Assembly (NCBI GenBank): GCA_023375785.1
Contig: SZWC01000521.1
Coordinates: 182,442 to 221,201 of the forward strand
DNA length: 38,760 nt
Direction: 5' to 3'
From: Penium margaritaceum
Taxonomy: Eukaryota; Streptophyta; Zygnematophyceae; Desmidiales; Peniaceae
The notes below the pieces were generated by a model. The model ran no database searches. It worked only from the letters and a program-made list of their open reading frames with translations, and had not been told where the DNA came from. The translations under genes were made by a program, and so were the position numbers. Below, one piece after another: positions 22,340 to 31,934 of the stretch (positions are counted from its first letter, which is position 1; the number at the start of each line of letters is the position of its first letter).

Positions 22340-22580
22340 TGTTGGCATGGTGTGCCCCATGCCAGAAGTGCCGTTGATCGTACTCCCTGGTTTGACCACT
22401 GATGGGTGGTCCAACACCTGATCTGCATTTAGATTTTGATTCCTCGGATTTTGCCATGCAAGATCGAGCTTTGAATTGCTCGATTTGAGTGAGTATTCAG
22501 AAAGTTAGCCGAGCCCGGAGTTCAGATGTTGGGCGGGTGGAATCTGGTACCTGCCATGGGTGGCGAGATAATGCCGAGCA
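22340..22580 (+). repeat. 5' LTR of element F (about 240 bp)
   Basis: It starts TGTTGG, with a palindromic GGCATGG...CCATGCC at the start, and is alignable with 31029-31270 through the GGCGAGATAAT block. The end is placed at the last CA before the integrase join. An 8-bp perfect hairpin (ATGCCGAG 22571-22578, CTCGGCAT 22591-22598) straddles the join. Confidence 0.75.
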
Positions 22581-22589
22581 GCAAGGGCT

Positions 22590-23450
22590 CCTCGGCATGG
22601 ATGAAGAGCAAGGGGATCGCGTGGCAGATAACCACCCCACATTCTTCGCAGCAGAATGGCGTCATCGAGAGGGTGAACCGCACCATCCTCAACATGGTCA
22701 AGTCCATGTTGAGCAATGCCGGCCTCGCGCACCGGTATTGGGACAAGGCAGCACGGACTGCAGTGTACATCATGAACATGGCACTCACGAAGCCACTAAA
22801 AGACGCGCAATTCAAGGTGTGGAAGATGCCACAAGAGGTGTGGAGCGGGAGGAAGCCAACTGTGGCTCACCTCCGCACGTTTGGCTACGTTGCACATGCT
22901 GTTGTGCAGGTATGGGAGGGGTGGAGCAAGCTGGACCCGCGGACTCGCTGATGCATATTCATTGGGTACAAGAGCGGGAGCAAGGCGTACCGGCTCTTCG
23001 ACTTACGGAGGCAGCAGATCATGAAGAGTGAGGACGTCACGTTAAACAAGGACAGCCATTGGACGGACAAGGAAGTAGGTCTCTCCAATTGGCTGCCACT
23101 CCTCGAGGGGGAGACACAGGAGGATGCAAAAGAGGGTGACGTCCTAGCAACTCCAACCGGTTGGAACCATCCGGGAGATAGGGGGGCGGCTGATTTGCAT
23201 TCAGCTGAGTTGGACAATGAGTCCAAAGTGCTGGCAGCAGTGGAGCTGAATGTGGAGACGGGGAGTGAGCCCGCATCTCCACGGTCCCTGAGAGAGGGGG
23301 AGCAGGCCAGCGGTGCGAGTGGAGTCTCAAGAGGGCAACAACAGCTATGGCAGGAGCAGCACCAGCAGCCTCAACAGCAGCAGTCTCAAAGAAGCGGACA
23401 CACAAGGAGGATGACGAAACAATACAATGTCGCGAAGGGCATCTGCATTG
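22590..23450 (+). pseudogene. Copia integrase C-terminal part and linker of element F
   Basis: The frame from 22526 becomes real at about 22590: WMKSKGIAWQITTPHSSQQN, then GVIERVNRT with the catalytic Glu, then copia blocks YWDKAARTAVYIMN, EVWSGRKPTVAHLRTFGYVA and SKLDPRTR. A TGA at about 22949 replaces an expected Arg. The frame resumes (22965 onward) and reads into a linker with WLPLLEGE and a Gln-rich stretch. The two catalytic Asp residues and the zinc-binding N-terminus are deleted. Integrase inserts element cDNA into chromosomes; this copy cannot. Confidence 0.88.
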
Positions 23451-24545
23451 GATTCGCTAGAGTATTCTTTGCGCAAGAGGAGCCCGAGACCATCAAGGAG
23501 GCATTGCAAAAGAAGGATGGGGCTGACTACGAGGGAGCTATAGAATCTGAGCTTGCCTCCCATGAAGAGAATGGTACTTGGAAACTGATCGACAGGCCGG
23601 ATGGCCCAAAACTTATCGGCTCCAAGTGGATCTTCAAGAAGAAGCTCACCAAGGATGGGAAGATGGAGCAGTACAAGGCATGGCTGGTTGCAAAGGGGTA
23701 CGCCCAGTGGAAGGGTGAACAGTAAGATGAGACCTTTGTACCGGTGGCAAAACTCGCCTCCATCCGCTCCATCCTCTCGGTGGCTACGGCCCGGGACTAC
23801 GAAGTTCACCAAATGGACGTGAAAACCGGATTCCTCATCAACAACCTGGACAAGGAGGCCCTCATGGAGGTGCCACAGGGGGTGGACACGCCGCCGGGGA
23901 TGGTTTGTAGGCTTTGCAAGGTAGTCTATAGGTTGAAGCCAGCGCCACTCGTGTGGTACCTGAAAATGAACAGCTTCATGGCCGAGCTTAGCTTCAAACA
24001 CTGCGAAGTGGATCAGAGTGTGTACGTGCGGAAGCAGACGGGGTTGCACCACACTGTGGTTCTTTACGTGAATGATCTCATCCTCGTATCATCGGACATG
24101 GAGGAATTGGTGAACCTAAAGTAGCAGCTAGGCAATCGGTTCAAAATGACCGACATAGACGAGCTCGAGTACTACCTCGGCGTTGCCATTAGGAGGGACC
24201 ACAAGGCACTCACGCTGGAAATGGGACAGGCAAAGTACGTGCAAGAGGTGCTCCGTTGTTACAACATGGAAGAGCGCAACCCCTTCGGCACACCCATGAA
24301 CACCACATGTAAGCTGAGCTCGAGCATGGGGCCGAGCACCGATGAGGAGAAGGAGGAGATGGCAGGTGTGCCACACTAGTCCGTGGTGGGGAGCATCATG
24401 TACGCCATAGTGGTGACAAGACACGACCTGGCCTTCGCAGAGGGCCAAGTTAGCCGCTACATTGCTGACCCCGGGCCGTTGCATTGGCAAGCAGTGAAGC
24501 AGATCCTCCGCCATCTCAAGGCAACAAAACAGTCGGGGCTCATGT
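23451..24545 (+). pseudogene. Copia reverse transcriptase of element F (inactive)
   Basis: Blocks in order: FAQEEPETIKEAL, ENGTWKLIDRPDGPKLIGSK, KWIFKKKLTKDGKMEQYKA, a stop at 23723 (expected Tyr), VHQMDVKTGFLINNLDKEA, MVCRLCKVVYRLK and LYVNDLILVSSD. The metal-binding YVDD is changed to YVND (24065-24076), so the first of the two Asp is lost by a G-to-A change. A TAG at 24122 stands where Gln is expected. ELEYYLGVAIRRD and CYNMEERNPFGTPMN follow. Clearly dead. Confidence 0.93.
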
Positions 24546-24904
24546 TTGGAGGGGGAGCGCATGACGACTTTCTTGAATTGGTCGGCTAATCTGATGCCAA
24601 CTGGAATGGTGATGTGGACAAAAGAAAATCAACATCGCAGTATGTGTTTGTGCTTGGTGGTGCAGGAGTTTCCATGGGCAAACATGAAGCAGGACTTTGT
24701 CGCACTGTCTAGCACCAAAGCGGAGTACAGTGTGCTCGCGGAAGCTGCAAAGGAGGCGGTGTGGCTATGACGACTGCTAAAGGAGATTGGGGTGCCACAA
24801 AGGAAGCCAACGGTACTCAATGTAGACAACATGAGTGCCATCAGCCTCACCTTGAATCCTGTGTTGCACAAGAGCACCAAGTGCATTGAGATCCGGCATC
24901 ACTA
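24380..24904 (+). pseudogene. Copia RNase H of element F, N-terminal part
   Basis: A TAG at about 24377 replaces the Gln of the PYQS block. The frame then reads VVGSIMYAIVVTRHDLAFAEGQ and LHWQAVKQILRHLKATK. A frameshift near 24545 precedes the DADW-type block, which reads SDANWNGD in one frame. WANMKQDFVALSSTKAEYSVL carries the catalytic Glu in another. A TGA at 24768 stands for Arg. The frame ends in LHKSTKCIEIRHHY, where element B is inserted (CACTA duplication at 24900-24904). Confidence 0.9.
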
Positions 24905-25049
24905 TGTTGAATGTTTTTGCCCGTTGTTCAGTGTTGTAGGACGGATCTGGAATACTCTTCCCCTTGTGAAGGTATGACTCCTAGATCTGTTGTAGTGTGA
25001 CTCAACTATGCTCTATCTGTTGTGAGATATGACCAGTGAGAACACCATG

Positions 25050-25115
25050 TGGGTGAGTGGTTACCTTGGCCATTCTATTGATTTGGCAAAGGGAGAGGTC
25101 ATGAGTTTGATCCTG
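25050..25115 (+). promoter_or_regulatory. tRNA-like Pol III box A/B module in LTR B (5')
   Basis: Box A-like TGGGTGAGTGGTTA (25050-25063) and box B-like GAGTTTGATCCTG (25103-25115), in the element's own orientation and spaced as in a tRNA. The T-arm pairs at four of five positions. It lies about 145 nt from the LTR start, close to the equivalent site in LTR A, although the sequences differ. Confidence 0.62.
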
Positions 25116-25313
25116 GTCCCATGCACATCTTGTTTGCTGTGGAAACTTCCAAGAAAGAAAGTTCGTAGCTTCTTGGATGCTACATGGTTGGTCTGTCACC
25201 TTGACACTAGGATGCTTATGTGTCAATCCCACAGTGCAAGTCTATTGGTGATATGGCTGGTTCAAGTCACTTCCAAGGAATGTGCTCTTGAGTTCAAGGA
25301 CAAGGCAGCCAGC

Positions 25314-25320
25314 TATAAAA
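25314..25320 (+). promoter_or_regulatory. TATA box of LTR B (5')
   Basis: GCTATAAAAGG, 409 nt from the LTR start and conserved in the 3' LTR (30582-30588). It is the probable Pol II core promoter driving the full-length element RNA. Confidence 0.8.
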
Positions 25321-25558
25321 GGACTTGTCTTGCATGCTGATCAATCAACCCTTGCTTGATGCTCTCTTGCGTATTGACTACTTGAGCTCTTCTTGAGATG
25401 TATTACTAAGGCATTAGTACTCTTGAAGGTGAAGTGTATGCCTGGTTAAGTTTGGGGTGCATGACACATGTCAACAAAGGAAGAAGGCCTAAAACCTTTA
25501 TGAGCATTTCGGTTTTGTGGCTTCTCTGCCAGAGGTGGTTAGCTCAGTGGCTAACAAA

Positions 25559-25573
25559 GGGTTATGGGCCCAC
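25559..25573 (+). other. Primer-binding site of element B (half-tRNA type)
   Basis: GGGTTATGGGCCCAC, 2 nt after the 5' LTR, is identical to the site in element A. It is complementary to the anticodon arm of initiator tRNA-Met and unlike the usual TGGTATCAGAGC-type site seen in element D. Confidence 0.87.
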
Positions 25574-25826
25574 TCCTTTGGTTAGGGAAGTTTCATGCAC
25601 GCAACCGCTAAGGTCACAAGTAGTGAGAGCGCCTTTGCTTTCACCCAACTTCTCTGTTTGAAGGGCAACATCAACAGGAGGGGCATGCAACACATCTGCA
25701 CCTTTCTACCTTGGGATCTGACATCAGCCTACATTAGCCTATATCTGCTTGCAACGACCAACGTGAACGGGGGAAGTAGTTGCCTCTTCTCACCAACAGC
25801 CTTCAGCGACCTCAAACACGGGTTCA
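25574..25826 (+). other. Untranslated leader of element B
   Basis: 253 bp between the primer site and the gag ATG. No recognised product; short frames only. Confidence 0.7.
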
Positions 25827-26699
25827 TTGGCATCAACAACAGGTCCAGCAGCTGTAGCAGTTGTAGTTGTAGGGATGGCAGGGACAGGGGAACCAGGGAA
25901 TCATTCGCCCATCCTCAAGTTTGATAGAGAGGGGTTTGCACTCTGGAAGTGGCAGTTTGAGATCATCATGGATGACAGAGATCTACTAGGATATTTTGAC
26001 GAAACTATCCCAACACCAAAGGAGGAGGGTGCTGACCTTGTGGCATGGGTCAAGCTCAACAAGAAGGCTCTTGCCATTCTTGTGTCCTCCATACAACCCT
26101 CAGTCCTTTCACACATCAGCGGTTGTACAGTGGCACCCGCAGCATACGCCAAACTCGGCGAGGTGTTTCAGTCCTCTTCACTTGCCAACCATCTCTTCAT
26201 TCTACAAAACCTCATCAGCATAAGGCTTGGTGAAGGGGAGGATGTCTCTGCCTTTATACAAAAGTTTGAGACGCTCTTGCAACAAGCCACCGGCATGGGG
26301 TGGGACTTGAAATCCGACATGCAGGCCACGATTTTTCTGATGACGCTGCCAAAAAGTTGGGGCGCCTTGATAACGGTGTTTGGAGGCTGGACTGAAGGTC
26401 TAGTTTCCTACACCATAGTCTCTGAGTATGTGCGGAATGAAGCCATGCGTCGTAGCAACAGTGAAGCAAACATGCCTGTCTTTGCCTCACAGAGCAACGG
26501 CACCTTCCGCAATACCTCCTCCTCCGGGTATAAGGGAAACAACAGCACTAGGGGAAGGGGTGCATAGCGCCAAGGAAACTGCCATGAATGTGGCAAGGCT
26601 GGACACTGGGCTCGAGAGTGTCATGCACCCAAGAGAGAGGGAGGAGACGGGGATGAATGGCGAGGGGGAAATGGTGGGAAGGATCCCACACGCTTGGTA
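25827..26699 (+). pseudogene. Copia gag of element B
   Basis: The 246-codon frame from ATG 25827 has FALWKWQFEIIMDDRDLLGYFD (copia gag N-terminal domain), then LVAWVKLNKKALAILVSSI and LHFI-like FILQNLISIRLGEGEDVSAF. A TAG at about 26565 interrupts it, and beyond it the same frame continues with the zinc knuckle CHECGKAGHWARECH (CCHC, about 26580-26621). Gag forms the virus-like particle and the knuckle binds element RNA. Only the single stop separates the two parts, so this gag is nearly intact. The preceding Ala/Val-rich residues 7-17 are unusual for the family. Confidence 0.92.
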
Positions 26700-27116
26700 G
26701 CTGAGTGTGCCTCCAACAAAGGGAGGGCGATACTCAGGCTAGGAGCTTACGGCCTTGACTCGGGCACAAACGAGCACACCACTTACGAGAAGAGAGACTT
26801 CATCTCTCTTGCTCCATGCAACAAGAACTTCAGAGTTGCCAACGGCAAGGTTGAGGCAGCTGAGGGGATTGGTGACAAGCTGGTCACAGTGGGTGTCAAC
26901 GGTGGAGATTCTGACCTCAAGCTAGAGGGGGTGGTCTACTTTTCCTCCTTCACAGCCAACCTTCTCTCCGTCTCTAAGGTAACTAACCATGGCATGATAG
27001 TGGTCTTTACAGAGAAGGATGCGGTGATAGTCCCTACCAAGGACACCAACATCTCCTACTCTGCCAAGAAGGTTGCAGCACAAGTTCCTCGCGTTGATGG
27101 ACTCTACGTCATTTAG
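26700..27116 (+). pseudogene. Copia protease region of element B
   Basis: This continues from gag: GAYGLDSGTNEHTTYEKRDF holds the aspartic-protease DSG triad, followed by FRVANGKVEAAEGIGDK and VVYFSSFTANLLSVSKVTN (the copia L.VP....NLLS.S block) and VPRVDGLYVI. It ends at a TAG at about 27114. The protease would cut the gag-pol polyprotein into working parts. Confidence 0.88.
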
Positions 27117-28142
27117 ACCAAAACAACAACATCAACGGCTGAATCTTCGATCGAGAGTGATGATAAGGAGATCAGCGATGTAGATTCAAATGAGGAAGGA
27201 CATGTTGGATTAGTGGAAGCAGTGGCAGCAGACGATTTAGAAACAAAACCGCAAGCAAATACAACAACCAGGGCTGTTCATTCTAACCTATGCACATCCT
27301 CCAAGAACCTGTGGCACAGACGCTTTGGGCATGTGGCTCATCTCACATTGGAGCTCATGGCAAAGCATGAGCTAGTGCATGGGATGGAGCTAGGTGATGA
27401 GGCGGAGGGAGCCAGGATCATGTGTGAGCCATGCCTTCAAGGCAATGCGAAAAGGAAACCCTTCAAGAGGAATGGCACACGTGCTCTTGTACCCCTTGAC
27501 CTCGTGTACTCTGACGTGTGCGGTCCCTTTTGCATACCGTCAAATGGAGGCAACACATATTTCCTCACATACATTGATGACAACAGTTGCAAGCTGTGGA
27601 TGTACTTTCTCAAAAAGAAAAGCGAGGTCAACAGGAATCTGTAAGCTTTTGTCGCTATGGTTGAGCGACAGAGGGGAAAGAAGGTGAAGGCATTCAAGAT
27701 GGACAACGGGGGAGAGTACAAAGCCTGCAGGGAGTAGCTCAAGTTGCAGGGTATTGAACACCAGAAAACTACGCCCTACTCATCTAAAAGCAACGGCGTA
27801 GCAGAGGGGATGAACCATACGCTCCTAGGCATGACAAGGTGCATGCTCTTTGACGCCAAGCTACCTCCTAGGTTCTGGGCTGAAGCAGCACGTACGGCTA
27901 CCTACCTTGTGAACCTCACACCTGCAGCAACTCTGCGAAGGAGAGGCAAGAAGAAGCAGACACAGCAGCTGAAGACGCATCAAGAAGCATGGTCAGGTAG
28001 GAAGCCGGACGCCTCCCATCTAAAGGTTTTTGGTTGCACCGGGTTTGCCAAGGTCCAGGCCGGGGAGGGCCCTGGAAAGCTCTATGCAAGAGCACGAAAG
28101 TACATTTTCATCGGTCATGACACCGCCCACAAAGCTTATTGA
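27117..28142 (+). pseudogene. Copia integrase of element B
   Basis: It has the pre-integrase zinc-binding motif (LWHRRFGHV, then CEPC, about 27310-27435) and catalytic Asp in YSDVCGP (GAC 27513-27515). The second Asp is in KMDNGGEY (27702-27704) and the Glu in NGVAEG (27804-27806), all in one frame. Stops interrupt at 27642 (TAA), about 27735 (TAG) and 28141 (TGA, expected Arg). The residue after the catalytic Glu, normally Arg, is Gly. The Asp-Glu spacing is two residues shorter than the usual DD35E. ARTATYLVNLTPA and AWSGRKPDASHLKVFGC follow as in related elements. Confidence 0.93.
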
Positions 28143-29345
28143 CTGTGGAACCAAGGAGCCAAGAAGGCCATCCGCAGCAAAGATGTGGATTTCCACGAAA
28201 GGTCTGTGAGTAAGGGAGAGCATCTCGAACTCAAGAACGCTCCAAAACAGGGAGAGTGGCTCATTCTCCTTGAAGAGGGAGACAAAGCACCAGCACAATG
28301 GCATGGGATAGGTGCTGCAACAGGGAGAGGAGCTCATGAAGATGACTCGGAGGAATCAGCCTCTGATTCCGACGTATCTGATCCTCCGGAACATGAGGAG
28401 GATGCCTCTTCCATCATCAACGATGAACCAAACCTCCAGCCTCCACATCAACAGCACCAGCCAGTAGGTTCAAGGAGCAGTTCACGCCTCAAAGTACTTC
28501 GGCAGCACTACGACGCAGATAGGGGTGAATGGATACGCTTCAACTATTCATTCTTGGTTCAAGAGGAGCCAAGGTCTGTTGTAGAGGCACTCACTCTGCC
28601 TGACAAAGCAAAGTGGGACGAATCAATTTGCATTAAACTCAGCTCCATGGAAGAGAATGGGACATGGGTGCTGGTGGACAGACCTGCTGTGGCTCACGTT
28701 GTGGGGTCCAAGTGGGTGCTGAAGTTAAAAAGGAAACAAGATGGCAAGATAGACAAGTACAAGGCACGGGTGGTAGCAAAGGGGTTCTCCCAACGGCCTG
28801 GCGCAGAGTACGATGAGATCTTTGCTCCAGTTGTGACGTTTGCCTCCATCTGGTCAATGCTCGCCATTGCTGCTGCCAAGAACATGGAGGTCCACCAGAT
28901 GGATGTCAAGACACCCTTCCTTTACGGAAAACTTGACAAGGAGGATGGAGGTTTTGGAGGGGGTTGATGCTCATAAGGGCAAGGTGTGCAGATTGATGAA
29001 GGCACTCTATGGGCTAAAACAAGCGCGAAGACTTAAGTACCAGGAGATGGACACGTTCATGGCCAAGGATTCCATCATGAACTTCGACAATGACCATAGC
29101 ATGTATGTGTATGAGAGTGACAAAGGGACTATGTTGGTCGCCTTGTATGTTGATGACCTCATTCTATGCTCTTCTTCAACGCAGCTACTAGACAATCTCA
29201 AGGGGCAGCTGAGTAGCAGATTCGAGATGAAGGACATGAGTCCTCTTGACTTCTATCTTGGAATTGCCATCAAGCGCGACAGAGCAGCAGGTACCATGAG
29301 CCTGAACCAGACAGAATACATCGACTCCATCCTCAACGATATGAC
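28143..29345 (+). pseudogene. Copia linker and reverse transcriptase of element B
   Basis: An acidic linker (28185-28550) leads to RT blocks ENGTWVLVDRPAVAHVVGSK, KYKARVVAKGFSQ, AEYDEIFAPVV and VHQMDVKTPFLYGKLDKE. A frameshift near 28940-28950 splits the domain. The second part reads KVCRLMKALYGLKQA, LVALYVDDLILCS with intact YVDD (29146-29157), and PLDFYLGIAIKRD. It would encode RNA-templated DNA synthesis; the active site itself is undamaged. Confidence 0.94.
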
Positions 29346-30158
29346 ATGGCAGATTGCAAACCCGCCAGCACACCCATGTGCTCGGAGTGCAAACACTCCA
29401 CCTCCATGTCCCCATCCAACGAAGCGGAGAAAACTGACATGCTGGGTATCCCATATCAGTTTGCAGTGGGCAGTCTGATGTATGCCATGGTCGCCACCCG
29501 ACCAGATAGAGCCCATGATGTTGGGCAGGTGAGCCGGTTTGTGGCCAATCCCAGTCCACGTCACTGGCAGGACGTGAAGCGCATCATGCGCTACCTTCAG
29601 GGGACGTGTCACGTGGGGCTCCAATTTGGAGGCATCGCTGGATCTGCGTCACTCCGTCTCATGTGCTACACCGATGCTGATTGGGGAGGGATTATCGACG
29701 ACAGAAAATCTACCTCCGCCTTTGTGTGTATGTTGAATGGAGGTGCAGTCAATTGGGCAAGTCGCAAGCATGCATGTGTCTCTCTATCAACAGCTGAAGG
29801 TGAGTACTTCGCCTTGGCTGATGTGTGTAAAGAGATGCGATGGCTACAAAGCTTGCTATCTGAGATGAAGGCACTACAGGCAACGATGATGGTCATCAAG
29901 ATTGAAAAAATGAGCGCCATTGACATGTCAAAGAACCCTGTCCTGTCCAGGCGCACAAAACACATCGAGATCCGCTACCACTATGCTTGAGACTTGGTCT
30001 AGAAGCAGACAGTGGAGCTGGAGTATGTCGGTACCAAGCTGAACTGGGCTGACATGCTTACAAAGCCACTGGACAAGGATCTCCACCGGGCGGGCAGGCA
30101 AGGTATCGACATGGTCAACGCAAGTGATGACGAATGATTATGGTCACTGACGCAAGGT
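29346..30158 (+). pseudogene. Copia RNase H of element B
   Basis: A frameshift at about 29340-29350 starts this part, which opens MADCKPASTPM. Then GIPYQFAVGSLMYAMVATRP, CYTDADWGG with the catalytic Asp, STAEGEYFAL with the Glu, and RRTKHIEIRYHYA. Two stops (TGA at 29988 for Arg, TAG at about 30000 for Gln) precede the final VELEYVGTKLNWADMLTKPL block. Gene order and content are as in other copia elements. Confidence 0.92.
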
Positions 30159-30172
30159 GGAAGGGAGAGATT
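30154..30172 (+). other. Polypurine tract of element B
   Basis: AAGGTGGAAGGGAGAGA followed by TT and the 3' LTR TG. Nearly the same tract occurs in element A, on the opposite strand. Confidence 0.85.
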
Positions 30173-30825
30173 TGTTGAATGTTTTTGCCCCTTGTTCAGT
30201 GTTGTAGGAAGGATCAGGAATGCTATTCCCCTTGTGGAGGTATGACCCTTAGATCCGTTGTAGTGTGACTTGACTATGTTGTGTCTCTTGTGAGATATGA
30301 CCTGTGAATACACCATGTGGGTGAGTAGTTACCTTGGTCATTTTGTTCATTTGGCCGAGTGAGAGGTAATGAGTTTGATCATGGCCCCATGAAAATCTTG
30401 TTTGCTGTGGAAGTTTCCAAGAAAGAAAGTCCATAACTTCTTGAATGCTACATGGTTGGTCTGTCACCTTGACACTAGGATGCTTATGTGTCAAGCCCGT
30501 AGTGCAAGTCTATTGGTGAGGTGGCTGGCTCAGGCCACATCCCACAAATATGCTTTTCAGTTCTAGGACTGGACAGACAGCTATAAAAGGAATTGTCTTG
30601 CATGCTGATCAATCAACCCTTGCATGATAATCTCTTGCGTACTGACGACTTGAGCTCTTCTTGAGATGTAATTCTAAGGCGTTAATACTCTTGAAGGTGC
30701 AGTGTATGCCTGATTAATTTTTAGGTGCATGACACATGTCAACAAAGGAAGAAGGCCTAAAAACCTTTGTGAGCTTTGTGGTTTTGCGGCTTCTCTGCCA
30801 GAGGTGGTTAGCTCAGTAGCTAACA
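30173..30825 (+). repeat. 3' LTR of element B
   Basis: 653 bp, same start and end as the 5' copy, with scattered differences. The TATA box is kept at 30582-30588 and the tRNA-like module at 30318-30383. Confidence 0.96.
30318..30383 (+). promoter_or_regulatory. tRNA-like Pol III box A/B module in LTR B (3')
   Basis: The same module in the 3' LTR: box A TGGGTGAGTAGTTA at 30318-30331 and box B GAGTTTGATCATG at 30371-30383. The core of both boxes is kept. Confidence 0.58.
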
Positions 30826-31028
30826 CACTACGCGCTGGACTTGATGGCGAAGGGAGATGCGGCCAGTGTGCATTGTGGCACTAAGCGCATTCTCGCTGAT
30901 GCCATCATCAAGGCACAGCCCAAAGACAGGCATGATGCAAGATGCATGGAGCTTGGTCTGCTCTCTGAGATTTAAACGACTACAGGTTCTTAGGACAGGG
31001 CATCAAGGCTGCGACGCAAGGGGGAGAT
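30826..31028 (+). pseudogene. RNase H tail and polypurine tract of element F, after the B insertion
   Basis: Beginning with the duplicated CACTA, the frame reads HYALDLMAKGDAASVHCGTKRI, then LADAIIKAQPKD, the C-terminal RNase H block that normally follows KHIEIR.HY, so it continues the protein broken at 24904. It ends at a stop near 30975. AAGGGGGAGAT at about 31018-31028 is the polypurine tract of F. Confidence 0.88.
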
Positions 31029-31270
31029 TGTTGACGTGGTGTGCCTCTTGCCATGAGTGCCGTTGATCGTACTCCCTGGTTCGACTACTGATGAGTTTTG
31101 GAAAACCTGATCTGACTTTAGATTTGGATTCCTTGGATGTTTTCATGCAAGATCGAGCTTTGAATTGCTCGATTTGAGTGAGTGTTCAGAAAGTTAGCCT
31201 GGCCCGAAGTTTGGGTGTTGGGCGGTTGGAATCTTGTACCCTCCATGGGTGGCGGGATAATCCTCCGCCA
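31029..31270 (+). repeat. 3' LTR of element F
   Basis: Collinear with 22340-22580 with scattered substitutions and a few gaps; the shared core includes GTGCCGTTGATCGTACTCCC. Its exact end after GGATAAT is unsure. Confidence 0.8.
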
Positions 31271-31794
31271 GTGATCTGAGCACGTTGACAACGAGTTCCA
31301 AATGCACCATGGCCATGAATGAAGAAACCAGTGGGACCTCCTTGGCCAAGGTGAGCTTCTCCGTGACTTCAGGGTGAGGAAAGGCGCTCCTACGGGTCAT
31401 TGTCGAAGCGCGTCCCGTTGCCTATCGTGCAGGGCAACATGGGCGACTCCACCAAGGGTTACTTTGACGGCAGTAGCAGGGGCTCTACTACTCCGATTTG
31501 GGTGTGCTTGAATGCGTTGGAAAGATTAGATCACAAGCTATGCAAACCTGATGTAGTATTACTATGGTAATTAACGAATACGTGTTTTTATTCAGTTCTA
31601 TTGAATGCAACGTGTTCTGTCCACTCCTACACCTGAACCTTGTGCTCCACACTCTTCAACTTTGATGTCCATTGGCTGCCCCAAACATCGGTAGTATGCA
31701 TCACCAAGAACTAGGCATCCTTGAGGGTGCCTCTACACCCACTAGTGCCAAATACTGCTGCTTTGGTCGCTGCTTCTGATACAACTATAGTGGA
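31271..31794. other. Stretch without a recognised gene
   Basis: Near 31400-31500 a plus-strand frame reads KRVPLPIVQGNMGDSTKGYF, which I do not recognise; it may be a relic of a retroelement leader or gag. The rest is A/T-rich without motifs. Confidence 0.4.
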
Positions 31795-31934
31795 AGGTGT
31801 CATCAAGCTGGGGTTCATTCCAACCAGCAACCAAGTCACTGATTTCTGCACCAAGCCAGTGACCCGGGAGAATCAGTGTTTATGCATGAAGGCATTTGGA
31901 CTCAGCCCACTCTGAGTACGACAAAGTGGGAGAT
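31795..31934 (+). pseudogene. Copia RNase H C-terminal tail and polypurine tract, upstream of the D LTR
   Basis: The frame reads VEGVIKLGFIPTSNQVTDFC and TKPVTRENQCLCM, matching the copia C-terminal block V..G.I.L.YIPT..Q.AD..TK. It ends with TGA at about 31913. ACAAAGTGGGAGATT (31921-31934) is a polypurine tract abutting the LTR at 31935. Upstream of 31795 the RNase H sequence is no longer recognisable. It must belong to a copy whose 3' LTR is the repeat that also serves as 5' LTR of element D. Confidence 0.8.

Larger units (their letters stand above)
24905..25556 (+). repeat. 5' LTR of element B
   Basis: 652 bp, one base shorter than the 3' copy. U3 has a tRNA-like box A/B module (25050-25115) and a GAANNTTC site at 25142-25149. 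The TATA box is at 25314-25320, leaving about 236 nt of R-U5. The last 24 nt (ending GGTTAGCTCAGTGGCTAACA) resemble a tRNA D-arm. Confidence 0.96.
24900..30830 (+). mobile_element. Ty1/copia element B inserted in element F, with CACTA target duplication
   Basis: LTRs 24905-25556 (652 bp) and 30173-30825 (653 bp) start TGTTGAATG and end GCTAACA. A perfect 5-bp target duplication CACTA lies at 24900-24904 and 30826-30830. Internal order is primer site, leader, gag with zinc knuckle, protease, integrase, RT, RNase H, polypurine tract. It is the only element in the window with every copia domain, but carries two frameshifts and about seven stops. It sits inside the RNase H gene of element F and so is younger than F. 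Confidence 0.97.
22340..31270 (+). mobile_element. Ty1/copia element F, split by element B
   Basis: Direct repeats starting TGTTGGCATGG (22340) and TGTTGACGTGG (31029) run collinear for about 240 bp, with a purine tract just before the right one. Between them are the integrase end, RT and RNase H of a copia element, cut at 24904 by element B and resuming at 30826 in the same protein (the His-His-Tyr of the RNase H tail spans the insertion). Gag, protease and the integrase N-terminus are missing: the left LTR is fused almost directly to integrase. No target duplication was found for F. Its proteins closely resemble those of element E. Confidence 0.88.

Noticed and set aside
24900-24904. CACTA as a sign of a CACTA-type DNA transposon end
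   Set aside because: It is only the 5-bp target duplication of copia element B; no CACTA terminal inverted repeat or transposase is present.
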